Positions 1 through 9,317 of a stretch of DNA of 64,000 nt are shown in pieces. Source of the DNA: Mesotaenium endlicherianum (lineage: Eukaryota; Streptophyta; Zygnematophyceae; Zygnematales; Mesotaeniaceae); the NCBI GenBank assembly GCA_009602735.1, contig WELA01010935.1, positions 1-64,000 on the forward strand. The letters run 5' to 3'. The notes under the pieces are model-generated. The model had not been told where the DNA came from and searched no databases. It saw only the letters and a list, made by a program, of their open reading frames with translations. Position 1 is the stretch's first letter. Every line of letters begins with the position of its first letter. The position numbers were made by a program, and so were the translations under genes.

Positions 1-2
1 GC

Positions 3-1463
3 TAGAGGTACATGCCCCTGAGCGGAGGGGGAGGCTGGCATACCTCTGGCCCACCCGCGTGTCCCTCTTCTCGCACCTGTGTCCTCTGGGGATTTCTGTT
101 TATGTCTGCTGCCCAATACCTTCAGATCAGCTTCTTCCCCTGCTTGGGCAGGTGGGCTGGGGGAGCGAGCGCGGGGTCCAGTTGTCGCCATAACGGGGAT
201 CACATTCCACACACCTGATCGTGGTTCTTTAGGAAGTGCCACTGCCTCTCGCTGGGTATCCTGAGTACCTGCTGCTGATGCTTCTCCTCTGCCTTGTTCT
301 CCTCCCTCATCCTCCTCATCCTCCTCCTCGGAGAGAGTAGGGGTCTCGTCCACTAAGTCGTCCTGCTCCCTAGTAGACATGGAGTAGTCTACCGACCTCC
401 CTTTCTTAGGGCGTGCTGGAGGTTGCTTGGCCTTCAGCCTACTGATATCTATCCGGCCTGCGTTCTTTGCCCATTTGACAAAGGCATGCTTTCCCTTAGA
501 GAAGTAGTCTCTTCCCCTCCTCCTATGTTCCTTGGTCTCTGCATTCATATTGCTCAGGCATCCATTCAGCCTGGGGTCCCAAGGGGCAATGTGAGGTGGT
601 AGGATGAGATAGCCGTCTAGGCCATAGTGGAAGTCATCCGGTTGGGCTCGGTCACACTCCTGCTTCTTATTTGTGACGGTCATCCACCTCCAGTCTGTTG
701 GCTGCTGGTAGTACTGGGGTCCGTGCTCAGCCTTCCTCAGTTTACACGGGAACCAGTGGGGAGAGAACATCTGCTGTCCTGCTTCCCTGGCCAAGTACTC
801 CCAGCTCCTTCTCTCAACTTCATTGTAAGCTGGCAGGAGTGTGAGGTAGAATACCGTATCCTTAAAGCTATCGGGCCGCATGCTCACCATCCGGATGAGT
901 CTCTGATCTCCCACTATTCCCGGTATGGGGACCGGCTTGTCCTCTGAATCATCTGCGAGATACCGGGCCTGCTCTGCTGTATAGCCCACCATCTTAGCAT
1001 AATCTTCGTAAAGGACCACGCCGGTGTGTGTCTCGATGTACCTGTCCAGTGCTGTAGCTCCTTCCTTCTGTAGCAGTGTTGTCTGTTCCAGCCTGTTGAT
1101 CTCCTGGGCTGCCAGCAATGCTTCCTTCAGGTTATCGAAGTTTTGGCCACCCACCACAGTATACCTGTAAGTGGCCAAGCTCTTCTGTCTGTCCGCTTCA
1201 ATCTTTTTTCTTTTCTCCTCTTCTGCCGCTGCCGCTTCTTCTTGCTGTTTCTTCTGTCTCTCCTCCTCAGCCTTCCTGAGGTTTTCCGCTTCCTGATCCT
1301 TCTTCCTCTGTGCCTCTTCTGCCGCCTCTTGTTGTTTGCGGACCCTTTCTTGTTCTCTCCTGGTGAGGGACGTCGCCGCCAGCTCCTTCTGGTATTGCTC
1401 CATTGTCCTCCTGGCTTCTTCTGCCTTGCGCTTTCTGTCCTCCTTTTGTGTGGTGGGCGCCAT
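3..1463 (-). CDS. Unrecognised 487-codon ORF, open to the left edge (partial)
   Basis: I read this frame directly on the minus strand: it starts with ATG at 1463 (MAPTTQKEDRKRK) and stays open for 487 codons until the window ends, so the stop is outside. Residues about 5-95 are a highly charged Lys/Glu/Gln/Arg coiled coil. A globular part follows (about 98-330, with motifs such as YRYTVVGGQNF and HWFPCKLRKAEHGPQYY), then a basic segment, an acidic run (LSEEEDEEDEGG) and a proline/basic tail. I do not recognise the fold. It lies 270 bp downstream of the gypsy-1 pol on the same strand, the place where some large retroelements keep an additional or envelope-like ORF, but it could equally be the gag of another element or a host gene. 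A CAG just before the ATG (about 1465-1470) could be a splice acceptor. Overlapping shorter ORFs in this stretch are shadows of it. Confidence 0.6.
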   Translation of the reverse strand, partial: MAPTTQKEDRKRKAEEARRTMEQYQKELAATSLTRREQERVRKQQEAAEEAQRKKDQEAENLRKAEEERQKKQQEEAAAAEEEKRKKIEADRQKSLATYRYTVVGGQNFDNLKEALLAAQEINRLEQTTLLQKEGATALDRYIETHTGVVLYEDYAKMVGYTAEQARYLADDSEDKPVPIPGIVGDQRLIRMVSMRPDSFKDTVFYLTLLPAYNEVERRSWEYLAREAGQQMFSPHWFPCKLRKAEHGPQYYQQPTDWRWMTVTNKKQECDRAQPDDFHYGLDGYLILPPHIAPWDPRLNGCLSNMNAETKEHRRRGRDYFSKGKHAFVKWAKNAGRIDISRLKAKQPPARPKKGRSVDYSMSTREQDDLVDETPTLSEEEDEEDEGGEQGRGEASAAGTQDTQREAVALPKEPRSGVWNVIPVMATTGPRARSPSPPAQAGEEADLKVLGSRHKQKSPEDTGARRGTRGWARGMPASPSAQGHVPL

Positions 1464-1730
1464 CCTGCACATGTAACCAGGGCACAAGTTAGTAGGATAT
1501 GGACCTTTGTCATAGGGATTGCAGGAAGTATGTTAGTATTTAGTATAGTGGCTTCGCTGCTGTTTACCTTACAGGATGATTGCTAAAAGTTGACGTAGTT
1601 GCGATGCGCTACACATAAACGTATGAGTGTGTTTTTATCGCTCTCGCTCACTAACTGTCATATATTTTCCCCTCCAACTTAAATGGAGACAGGACCGCCT
1701 GTCACCTTCCCGTGTCAACTGAAATGACAG

Positions 1731-3698
1731 TTATGGAGGGACTCCAGCGGCCCGAAGGTGGAACCGTGTCAACGCCCCTTTGGCATTGGTCAAGTGGTCC
1801 TTAAACTCCCAAGTGTCCCCAGAGGCATCGTAACCCTTCCATCGAATGAGGTATTTCATGACATATTTAGACGATCGACGGACCGAGCGAGCGTCTAAAA
1901 TCTCATCGACCTCATATTCCTCAGGGTCGCCGTCCCGGACAGCGGGGACCGGTCCCGGTTGGACAGGGAACCGACCTGTGAACAGTGTATCACCTTTGAT
2001 GTACGGTTCCAGGAAGGAGACATTAAAGACCGGGTGCCCCTTGTATTCAGCTGACATGTTCAGTTTGTAAGCATTCTGACCGACACGACGGACCACCGAA
2101 TATGGACCGACCCAGACAGGGCCAAGCTTTTTCTTGACCACACCAGGGAGGTACAGGTGCTGAGAATGCAGTTTGACTAAATCCCCCTTGGAAAATGTCA
2201 GTTCCCGACGGTGTTGATTAGCGTATTTTTGTTGGTTTTCTTGGGCCGTGTGCAAGTTTCGTTGGACTTCTGACAGGGTGTCAGCAAACTCCTGAGTTAA
2301 CTGGAGGGAGACCGGGTTGTCAATCCCTTCAGGGTGAGTTAAAGATTCCCCTAGCACATCTAGAGGAGACTTAGGGACTCTACCCAGGCTGAGTTCAAAA
2401 GGAGTTTTGCCCGTTGACGCGTGCACCGCACTGTTGACCGCAAACTGAATTTGAGGCAACAGGTCATCCCAATTATCTTGTTTTTGGTTAATATATGCTC
2501 TCAGCACCTCCTGCAGAACTCGGTTAGTTCTTTCAGTCTGCCCATCAGTCTGAGGGTGGTTTGCTGTGCTGAGCAGCTGTTTGACTCCCATTAACCCCAT
2601 TAAAGCTCTCCAGAACTTAGAGGTGAATTTTGAGTCTCTGTCTGAGATGATATTAGAAGGGAGCCCATGTTGGCATACTACATGGTTGTAAAACTGTCTC
2701 GCTGTTTCGAGTGCAGTCACTTTGACAGTTGTGGGGATAAAAATGACCATTTTTGTCAGTTTATCCACGACTACCAGTATTGAATCATGCCCGTTGGCAG
2801 TTCTTGGTAGTGAGACCACCCAGTCCATGGATATAGTTTCCCAGCGTCCCGCTGGGATGGGTAGCGGTTGCAAGAGACCTCCGGGTGGTGTGTGCCGAGA
2901 CTTATTTCTCTGACACTGGTCACAGGACTTGACATATTTCAAGACCTCCCGGGGTAACCCCTCCCAATGATAATGTTTTGCCAGTTTGCCAACAGTTTTG
3001 GCCTGCCCCAAATGTCCACCCAGGAGACTGTCATGAGCTTGACTCAGTAAGAGAGACCTTATTTCCAAATTATTAGGAATGACCAGCTTCAGCCTGCCTG
3101 AAGTGGTTTCAGTCACCCAGACCCCTCCCTTGAGCTTATACCCGAGTGCGGTAGCACGACACATACCAGTAGTGGGGCTGGGCTCAAATGTTGGGTCAGA
3201 AAGGTAGGCTTTCCTAAGTTGTTCAAGGAAGGACTTTTTCACCTTTAGTGAAGTGAGTGCACACAGGACTTTATCTACAGCATGCTGACTAAAGTTCCTT
3301 TCTTGCAAGTCAGGTCTTCTAGAGAGTGCATCAGCAGGATTCAACTTCCCTGGTTTGTAGTCGATCTGGACTTGGAACTGCTCCAGCATCTGGCTCCAGC
3401 GGTTCTCCCTCCTCGACAGCTTGGACTTCTTCTGAAAGTAAGTCAAAGCTAGATGATATGTAATCACCTTAAAAGCTTTACCATGTAAGTATGCTCTCCA
3501 CTGTTTGAGTACATGAATGATAGCTAGCAGCTCTTTATCATGCACGGAGTAATTAATCTCCGCTGGATTAAATTTCATAGACTCATACAACACAGGATGC
3601 CACTCCTGCCGTACCTTATCATCCTTTGTGGTTTTGTCAGCAGGCTGCAGCAAAATAGCACCCATGGCAAAATCAGAGGCATCAGTAACCACCAGCAC
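1731..3698 (-). pseudogene. pol: gypsy-1 pol, part 3: RNase H, integrase and chromodomain
   Basis: A 655-codon continuation of pol. RNase H starts with TDASDFAMGAIL and has the KELLAI helix, but the third acidic position reads TYH where the family has TDH, which probably disables the enzyme. Integrase follows with an HHCC finger (GGHLGQ ... KSCDQCQRNK) and a DDE core (SMDWVV, IISDRDSKF, and Glu in HPQTDGQTERTNR). After a GPY/F-type module (LGPVWVGPYSVVRRV) comes a C-terminal chromodomain (YEVDEILDARSV ... YLIRWKGYDASGDTWE), which in this class directs integration to marked heterochromatin. It is broken upstream by a frameshift and is not an independent gene. It ends at 1731. Confidence 0.9.
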
Positions 3699-3711
3699 CG
3701 GTTTGCTGGGG

Positions 3712-4434
3712 TCATACGGCTAGCACTGGGGCAAAACAAAGGGCACCCTTAAGGGTCTGGAAGGCAGCCTGCTGCTCTTCCCCCCACACATACCCGATGT
3801 CTTTCTTAGTAAGGTCAGTCAGTTTACTGGCCTTTGTGGAACAATTCTCAATAAATCTCCTATAGTGGTTAGCCAACCCGAGGAAGGATCTAACTTCAGA
3901 GACAGACTGTGGTACTGGCCAGTCTCTTATAGTCTGGACTTTCTTAGGATCCACACTGATGCCCTCTTTACTGCCAACGTGGCCTAAGAATTCAATATTT
4001 TCCTTAAAGAAATCACACTTGCTCATTTTAGCATACAAGTGATTTTTCCGCAGAGTGTCCAGAACTTTCTTTAAGTGATCAGTGTGCTGAGCTTCATCTT
4101 TAGAGAAAATTAAAATATCATCCAGGAAAACTTGCACAAATTTATCCGAATAAGGTCTGAAAATGTCATTCATAGCACCCATAAAGGTAGCAGGAGCATT
4201 AGTCAGTCCAAATGGCATCACGTTGAACTCATAGTGTCCATAACGTGTGCGGAAAGCAGTCTTGTGTTCATCCCCCTCAGCAATTCTGATTTGATGATAA
4301 CCACTCTTGAGATCTATCTTACTGAACACCTTAGCGCCAGACAGGGTATCAAGCAAGTCCTCGATTCTGGGTAAAGCATACTTGTTCCTTACTGTAATTC
4401 TGTTCAGGGCTCTGTAATCCACACACATCCGCAT
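3712..4434 (-). pseudogene. pol: gypsy-1 pol, part 2: reverse transcriptase core
   Basis: In frame with part 1 across the stop. It holds the RT fingers and palm: [50 protein letters not shown] and the catalytic box [10 protein letters not shown], followed by the thumb/connection ([24 protein letters not shown]). The ATG used for the coordinates is an internal Met and not a real start. After LCFAPVL a one-base loss near 3715 throws the frame into TGA. RNase H resumes in the next frame as [15 protein letters not shown]. Confidence 0.85.
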
Positions 4435-4446
4435 ACTGCCATCCTT

Positions 4447-5535
4447 TTATTTAACAAATAGGATAGGTGCGCCGTACGGTGATTTACTGGGAGAAATGTA
4501 ACCATTTTCCTCCAGCTCTGCAATCTGTGTTTTCAACTTCTCACTCTCCAAATAAGACAAGCCATACGTGCGTTGCCAGGGTGGCTGGCTACCAGGTAAT
4601 AAATCAATCCTATGATCTACTTCCCGCTTAGGGGGTAGTCCTGGAGGCATATTAAACACATCCGTGTACTGAGCAACAATGTTTGCAGCAGTAGGGTGTT
4701 CCGGAGGGTGTACCTTTTTCTCAACCACTTCTTCAGGTTGAGGAGGTACCTCTCTTAGCAGCAGACAGAACATTCTGTCTTCCTTCTGGTTCCAGCTTTT
4801 GACGAACTCCATTGCATTCAGCAACTTGCATCCTTCTGGAAGCCTCTTCTTTTCCTTCATTTGCCATCCACACAGGACAAGAGGAAGAGCACTGGTGGGT
4901 GCCAAGTCAGTCTGCCCATCACTGGCTCCTCTCACTTTAACTGTACCTCTGCTCCAACACACTTCAGCTTGATGTCTATTAAGCCAGGACCTGCCTAGCA
5001 CGAGATCATAAAAGCCAGTGTTGAGTACCTCAAATGTAAGCGTTTCAGTTAGAACTGCAATGCCAGAACCTAACTGGACCTCAATAGGCTTGGTTATAAC
5101 TCCTCCCGGGATACTTGAGGCATCTCCAAGGAATATTTTTCTATTCCCTTGGGTGACAGTAGGCAGCCTTAGCCGCTTAACTAAGTCCTTGTGGATAAAA
5201 GTATGTGACGCCCCTCCGTCAACAAATGCCCTCACCTTCCTACCTGCAATCATGCAATGCAGTAGGATAGGGGGGACTGTCTTTTCCTGACTTTCGCATT
5301 GTTCTCCTGACGTAGCAAAGAAATGTTGGACATCAGGTGGAACAAGAGCATCCAGAGTGTGCACTCTCTGGACGTCTATATTGCTGATGGTCTCCTTTAT
5401 CTGGTTGTCAGGCATGCATAGTGAATCCAGTTCAGCAGGACCCATAATACCTGCTACGAGGGCAGCTAGTGACGACTCACTATCTCTAGCATCCTCACAG
5501 TCAGTAGACTGGATTACTGACTGTTGCTGTCTTTT
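4447..5535 (-). pseudogene. pol: gypsy-1 pol, part 1: aspartic protease and RT N-terminus, ended by a nonsense codon
   Basis: The frame opened by the -1 shift runs without stops from about 5535 to 4447. The retropepsin active site reads FVDGGASHTFI (about 5235-5200), with Gly in the usual Thr/Ser position, and the flap/C-terminal part reads DLVLGRSWL. The segment continues into the RT entry region (REVDHRIDLLPGSQP ... SPYGAPILFVK). It stops at TAA 4447, where the family has Lys (FVKKKDG), so a single AAA to TAA change ends it. The next codons continue RT in the same frame. A polyprotein normally cut by its own protease would be truncated here. Confidence 0.85.
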
Positions 5536-5538
5536 AAA
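5497..5538 (-). promoter_or_regulatory. -1 programmed ribosomal frameshift signal between gag and pol
   Basis: On the minus strand the heptamer TTTAAAA (5538-5532) is in the gag frame as T TTA AAA, the X XXY YYZ pattern. After a 7-base spacer comes a perfect 10-bp stem, 5524-5515 with 5506-5497, closed by an 8-base loop. Slipping back by one base opens the protease-RT frame and bypasses the gag stop, which lies in the loop. Heptamer, spacing and stem all fit established -1 frameshift sites. That it works is inference. Confidence 0.8.
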
Positions 5539-6992
5539 GGCTGGTCTTTTCTCTCGACCTTAGGCAGGTGCTTGACCGGACACTGTTCTCTGTAGTGGCC
5601 TTTCTGCTGACAATGGTAGCAAGTAGATTTTGCTGAGGCTGGTCTCGGCTTAGTCCTACCACCACCCCTTCCATAGCCACCTCGAGAGGGACCACCTCTA
5701 CCTCTAGACTGAATAGCATTGTACTCATACTCATATTCATCACCCTGATTATCCTCAGCCTGGTCTCCTTCAACTGCATTGTAGGAACCGTGGGGCTTTT
5801 TGACAATCTTAGACACCAAAGCGTTACTCTGGCGCTTGTGATTGAACTGCTGCTGATCCCAGGCGTCAGCATCCTGGATCAAGTCAGCCAGTTTCTCATA
5901 CTTTTTCTCAGCAAAATGACCAGAGACCTCGGATTTCAAGCCATACCTGAAGTATGCTATCCTATACCGTTCTGGCAAATCAGGCTGCTTCATCATGTTC
6001 TCTTGGAACTTTTGAGCAAACTCAGCAACTGAAGTGGTCTGCTTCAGTGTCAGGGAGATCATCGCATAGATAGCTTTCTCCTGCTGGTTGATGACATCAA
6101 ACTTCTCATGCAACTTCTCGACAAACTCTACCCACGTAGGGTCACCGAGTTGCCGAGCCTTACGCTCTTCCTTCCAGTAAAGCCACCAGTCTGCGGCACT
6201 GCCTTTCAGTAGCGCACCGGTGTGCCTGACCTTCTCGTAATCTTGCAGTTCTGGGTAGTTCTCCAGCCACTGCTCAACATCCGCGAGAAACTTGATCAGG
6301 TAATATTTTCTGTTTCCCTCAGGATCATAGTCCTGGGGAGGTTTCGGCTTGGGCTTACTAGGCCCTCGGCCACCACCACTAGTGGTGTGAGACCCCAGTT
6401 GGTCTCTGTCCCGGAGTAGGGACATTATGATTCTTTTGTCCTCCTGCTGGGACTGATACATGGTCGCCATTTGCGACTGCATCTGAACGAACAATGCTCC
6501 CAAGTCTACATTTTGGGGTGGTAGATTAGCAAATGCAGCAGCAGCATTGGCATCTACTCGCTGAGTAGTGTCCTCAACAATCCCTCTTGCTCCTGCAGCA
6601 GCAATTCCTGCCGCATTCAGCCGGTCACGTATTTGACCTAGGGGTACATTGAGTTGTACGGCAGGAGGTGGGTTCAGAACATTGGCCCTTGATGCCATAA
6701 GTTCTTCAACAGTGTGCTCGTCAGCTGGCTGTCCTTCCCTCCTTTGTATATTTTCAGCGGCCTTTGCTACTTGTTCAGCTTCTAGTCTGGATATCTCCTC
6801 CTCAGCTTGCTGAGCTGCGACTGAGGCAATAGCAGCTGCCTCATCTGCAGCCTCCCTAGCTGCAGTATCCGCTACTGCTTCCGAATAGGTACGGTTTCCC
6901 GCTACATGGCTTTCCGCCTGGTTTTCGACATTCTCGTTATCCTGGTTCTCCATGTCTCGGGAGTTGCTAGTTTGAGACCTTGTCCTTACCAT
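5514..6992 (-). CDS. gag: Gag polyprotein of gypsy-1
   Basis: A 492-residue structural protein that forms the cytoplasmic virus-like particle. The N-terminal 110 residues are Ala/Glu-rich and probably coiled coil. The retrotransposon-gag capsid domain follows (about 225-380, with QWLENYPELQDYEKV and KGSAADWWLYW). An Arg/Gly-rich stretch precedes a single CCHC zinc knuckle, CYHCQQKGHYREQC, at residues 458-471, which binds RNA. The ATG at 6992 lies just downstream of the PBS, as expected. The reading frame is intact. It ends with TAA at 5514, and a frameshift signal 16 bases before that stop connects it to pol. Confidence 0.9.
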   Translation of the reverse strand: MVRTRSQTSNSRDMENQDNENVENQAESHVAGNRTYSEAVADTAAREAADEAAAIASVAAQQAEEEISRLEAEQVAKAAENIQRREGQPADEHTVEELMASRANVLNPPPAVQLNVPLGQIRDRLNAAGIAAAGARGIVEDTTQRVDANAAAAFANLPPQNVDLGALFVQMQSQMATMYQSQQEDKRIIMSLLRDRDQLGSHTTSGGGRGPSKPKPKPPQDYDPEGNRKYYLIKFLADVEQWLENYPELQDYEKVRHTGALLKGSAADWWLYWKEERKARQLGDPTWVEFVEKLHEKFDVINQQEKAIYAMISLTLKQTTSVAEFAQKFQENMMKQPDLPERYRIAYFRYGLKSEVSGHFAEKKYEKLADLIQDADAWDQQQFNHKRQSNALVSKIVKKPHGSYNAVEGDQAEDNQGDEYEYEYNAIQSRGRGGPSRGGYGRGGGRTKPRPASAKSTCYHCQQKGHYREQCPVKHLPKVERKDQPLKDSNSQ

Positions 6993-7013
6993 ACAAAGAA
7001 GACTGTGATAACT

Positions 7014-7025
7014 GCTCCGATACCA
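7014..7025 (-). other. Primer binding site of gypsy-1 (initiator tRNA-Met type)
   Basis: Minus-strand TGGTATCGGAGC follows the LTR after one spacer base. It matches the 3' end of plant initiator tRNA-Met (TGGTATCAGAGC) with one mismatch. The same variant occurs in gypsy-2, which suggests that the host tRNA itself carries this base. Confidence 0.85.
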
Positions 7026-7026
7026 C

Positions 7027-7746
7027 TGAAATGAATCGACTTACCAAATAGGCGATTAACAATTAATAAAGATCTTTATATCAGCAAGTAATCTTTATGG
7101 TACTTTCCGTTAACTGTTTAAACGGCAAAAGGACAACGCACTAGCAGTGAATAATACTCGTCAGTCAAATGAGAGTAAACTAGCATCAATAATGCAAATC
7201 GGTAAACTCATACGTAAGCAAGGTTAGAAGACAGTGCGTATCAATGGCTTCTCGCCTTGGATTCAGATCTCTCTCAGTAAGCTGTACAACAGAGTTGGCC
7301 TCGTTTCCGAATGCCGAACTCGAGGGCAATGCCTAGCATATGTACATGGAATGAGTTTACTGTTCAACGGTCATGCGATGGCACCGCCTACCCGGGAGTT
7401 AACCACGTTGGTAGGACCTCGGTTAACCAAATCCATCGCCATCTCCCATCATCCTGAAAAGCCATCCATCATAGGGATGTCATCTGGCTATTCCTCTAGC
7501 ATATCGCACTTAGATGCATATCAAGGCAGTTCGCTGCTACCGAGTACGGAAGTCAGCTGGCTGTCAAAGAATGGGTCAGCAGACTGACTTATATGGACTT
7601 TAGCCTGCTGCTTCCGGCTGAATCATTAGACTGATAATTGTGTAAAGTCCAGCAGACTGACTACTACCTAAAGTTCAGCAGGCTGAACTTGATTAACTAT
7701 TATATTTAAATGAATATTATATCCACTAATACACTGATTCATTACA
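7027..7746 (-). repeat. 5' LTR of gypsy-1 (about 720 bp)
   Basis: Read on the minus strand the segment begins TGTAATGAATC and ends GATTCATTTCA, which gives imperfect terminal inverted repeats of the usual TG...CA form. It stops one base before a primer binding site. The outer edge is set by the terminal repeat and by the start of gypsy-2-family sequence at 7747, so it is less certain than the inner edge. A diverged fragment of the same LTR is found in the opposite orientation at about 9200-9317. Confidence 0.7.
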
Positions 7747-9195
7747 TAGAACTTCCCCAAACTATGCACATCGACCCCGTATTCCACGCTTCCCTCTTGG
7801 ACCAGCCCCAAGTCTCTCTACTAAAAGCTCAAAGACTTCAGGGAGGCAGCCTGCCACCATCAAGAAGCAGCAGAATACCCCTTGGAGGCAGCCTACAAGA
7901 AGAAGAAAGAGGAAAAATTCACATTAAACACTCTTCTCTGCTCGCAGTTTCTGGACGGTTAACTAAAACTGCTACTGGTGATAGGTCTCTGCATAATAAA
8001 ATTTGAAAATGTACTAGGCTGTAGTCCATAAGTAGTCGGTCATTCAGAGTCCAAGTTTGCTGAATTTGAAGCATTGGTGAGAGAGATATGATCCTCTAAG
8101 TAGAAGGGGGTCAAGCTGCTGGCATTGTTAGGGCAGAATATGCCTTCTGACATTGTGCCCTTCCCTGAACTTTGAATGCTGTGCAACTCAAGACTCTGGT
8201 AGAACATCTTACAAAGCCCAGTTTGAGACTTAGTTTGCAGCATTTGAAGAAGTATAGAAGGTCTTTCGATTCTCTGAAGTTTCTGCACAGATTTGGAGGA
8301 ATGCCTACTCTCTCAGCTCTCAACGACACTCCAGAAATTTGAATACTCTCAAACTTGGTGACCTGGTAAAGTTCTCCAACGCGGTCCGTTTGGCACTCGA
8401 ATTTTTAGATTTGAGGCAGTTCCGTGGACGCTATGAATTTTTCAGTTCGTAGCAGATTTTGGGCCAACTTGTACAATTTTCTTTATCATTATGGAGTAGG
8501 CTAGCCAATAAGGTCACACCACCTACGACCTTGCGTAGTCTACCTTACATGTGTAGCACCTGACTTGGCGCCTTTGACTAGTCCTCTTCACATGTGTGGC
8601 ATCTGACTTGAAACTGTTGACTAGTTTGCTCCACATGTGTAAGACCTGACTTGACGCGCCGAGACGTCGCTTTTTCTATCGGGCGGATGATGTAGTGGTT
8701 TGAGTTATTATATATTAGCTTGCATATATTTTAATGTTTTCAAATATATTTGGAGTAGTATTGTGTGGATTCAAGTGTGAATAGGTACTCTAGTGACTTG
8801 GTTCATATCCTTTGAAACTTCTAAGGCATTTTCGAAGTTAGAGGAAAGACCTAGAAGAACTCCACGTGGCAAAAGTCAAATGTGCCATTTTTAGGTCATA
8901 AGGACATGTGTACATTACTCTAGGAAGAGGTGGCAAGTTTTGGGATGTGTTGGGTGCCAACACATCAACATGCACTTTCCTAGAAATTACTTATGTAGCA
9001 AGTATGTAAACAAGAGCTAGAACGTAGGAAGGCATTCCAAAATCACTATTGTACTTGCCAAAATCCAGAAATATATATCAACTTTCAAGAAGCCATCTCT
9101 CTTTCAAGAAGCTACCACTTGTGTTCAAAGATCCTTGTCTTGATTAGATAAAGTAATATATTTCACTAAGTACTTCATCTATCTGTTTCACTACA
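7747..9195 (+). mobile_element. Rearranged 3' end of a gypsy-2-family element
   Basis: Starts abruptly inside integrase ([15 protein letters not shown]) and jumps at once to the post-chromodomain tail (Gly/Arg/Lys-rich, about 7803-7910), so the chromodomain is deleted. It then follows the gypsy-2 3' untranslated region base for base with moderate divergence, through a decayed polypurine tract (about 8680-8690) into a 505-bp 3' LTR (8691-9195). The corresponding intact sequence is on the minus strand at 21400-19714. It abuts the outer end of the gypsy-1 LTR, so two elements are joined here in opposite orientation. Confidence 0.8.
8691..9195 (+). repeat. 3' LTR of the rearranged gypsy-2-family copy
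   Basis: Begins TGTAGTGG and ends TTTCACTACA. It aligns along its whole length with the two gypsy-2 LTRs (19714-20216 and 24330-24832, minus strand) but carries many more substitutions than separate those two from each other, so it is an older family member. Confidence 0.85.
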
Positions 9196-9199
9196 GGAC

Positions 9200-9317
9200 T
9201 GCTTGTGTATTATCTTTTTCTTTTAAATCAGTTAACGGAAAGTACCATAAAGAATACTTGCTGATATAAAGATCTTTTATAAATTGTTAATCGCCTATTG
9301 GTAAGTCGATTCATTTC
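9200..9317 (+). repeat. Fragment of a gypsy-1-type LTR (U5 end)
   Basis: The sequence from about 9229 (GTTAACGGAAAGTACC) to 9317 (GATTCATTTC) is the reverse complement of 7112-7029, with small indels. Together with the gypsy-1 LTR this gives inverted copies about 2.1 kb apart. It stops exactly at the LTR end and is followed by unrelated integrase sequence. Confidence 0.75.

Larger units (their letters stand above)
1731..7746 (-). mobile_element. gypsy-1: Ty3/gypsy chromovirus, nearly intact coding region, 3' end not in window
   Basis: In minus orientation the order is 5' LTR (7746-7027), initiator-Met PBS, gag, -1 frameshift, protease, RT, RNase H, integrase and chromodomain, which is the chromovirus order. 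Downstream of the pol stop a purine run (GGAGGGGAAAATA, about 1668-1682) resembles a polypurine tract, but no second copy of the 7027-7746 LTR is present between it and the left edge. The 3' LTR therefore lies outside or has been lost. Damage is light: one nonsense codon at the start of RT (4447), one single-base frameshift between RT and RNase H (about 3715) and one altered catalytic RNase H residue. This points to a recently inactivated element. Confidence 0.85.

Noticed and set aside
1127-1586. Basic and hydrophobic ORFs at 1127-1513 (-), 1267-1485 (-) and 1143-1586 (+)
   Set aside because: They are other frames of the charged coiled-coil start of the 3-1463 ORF.
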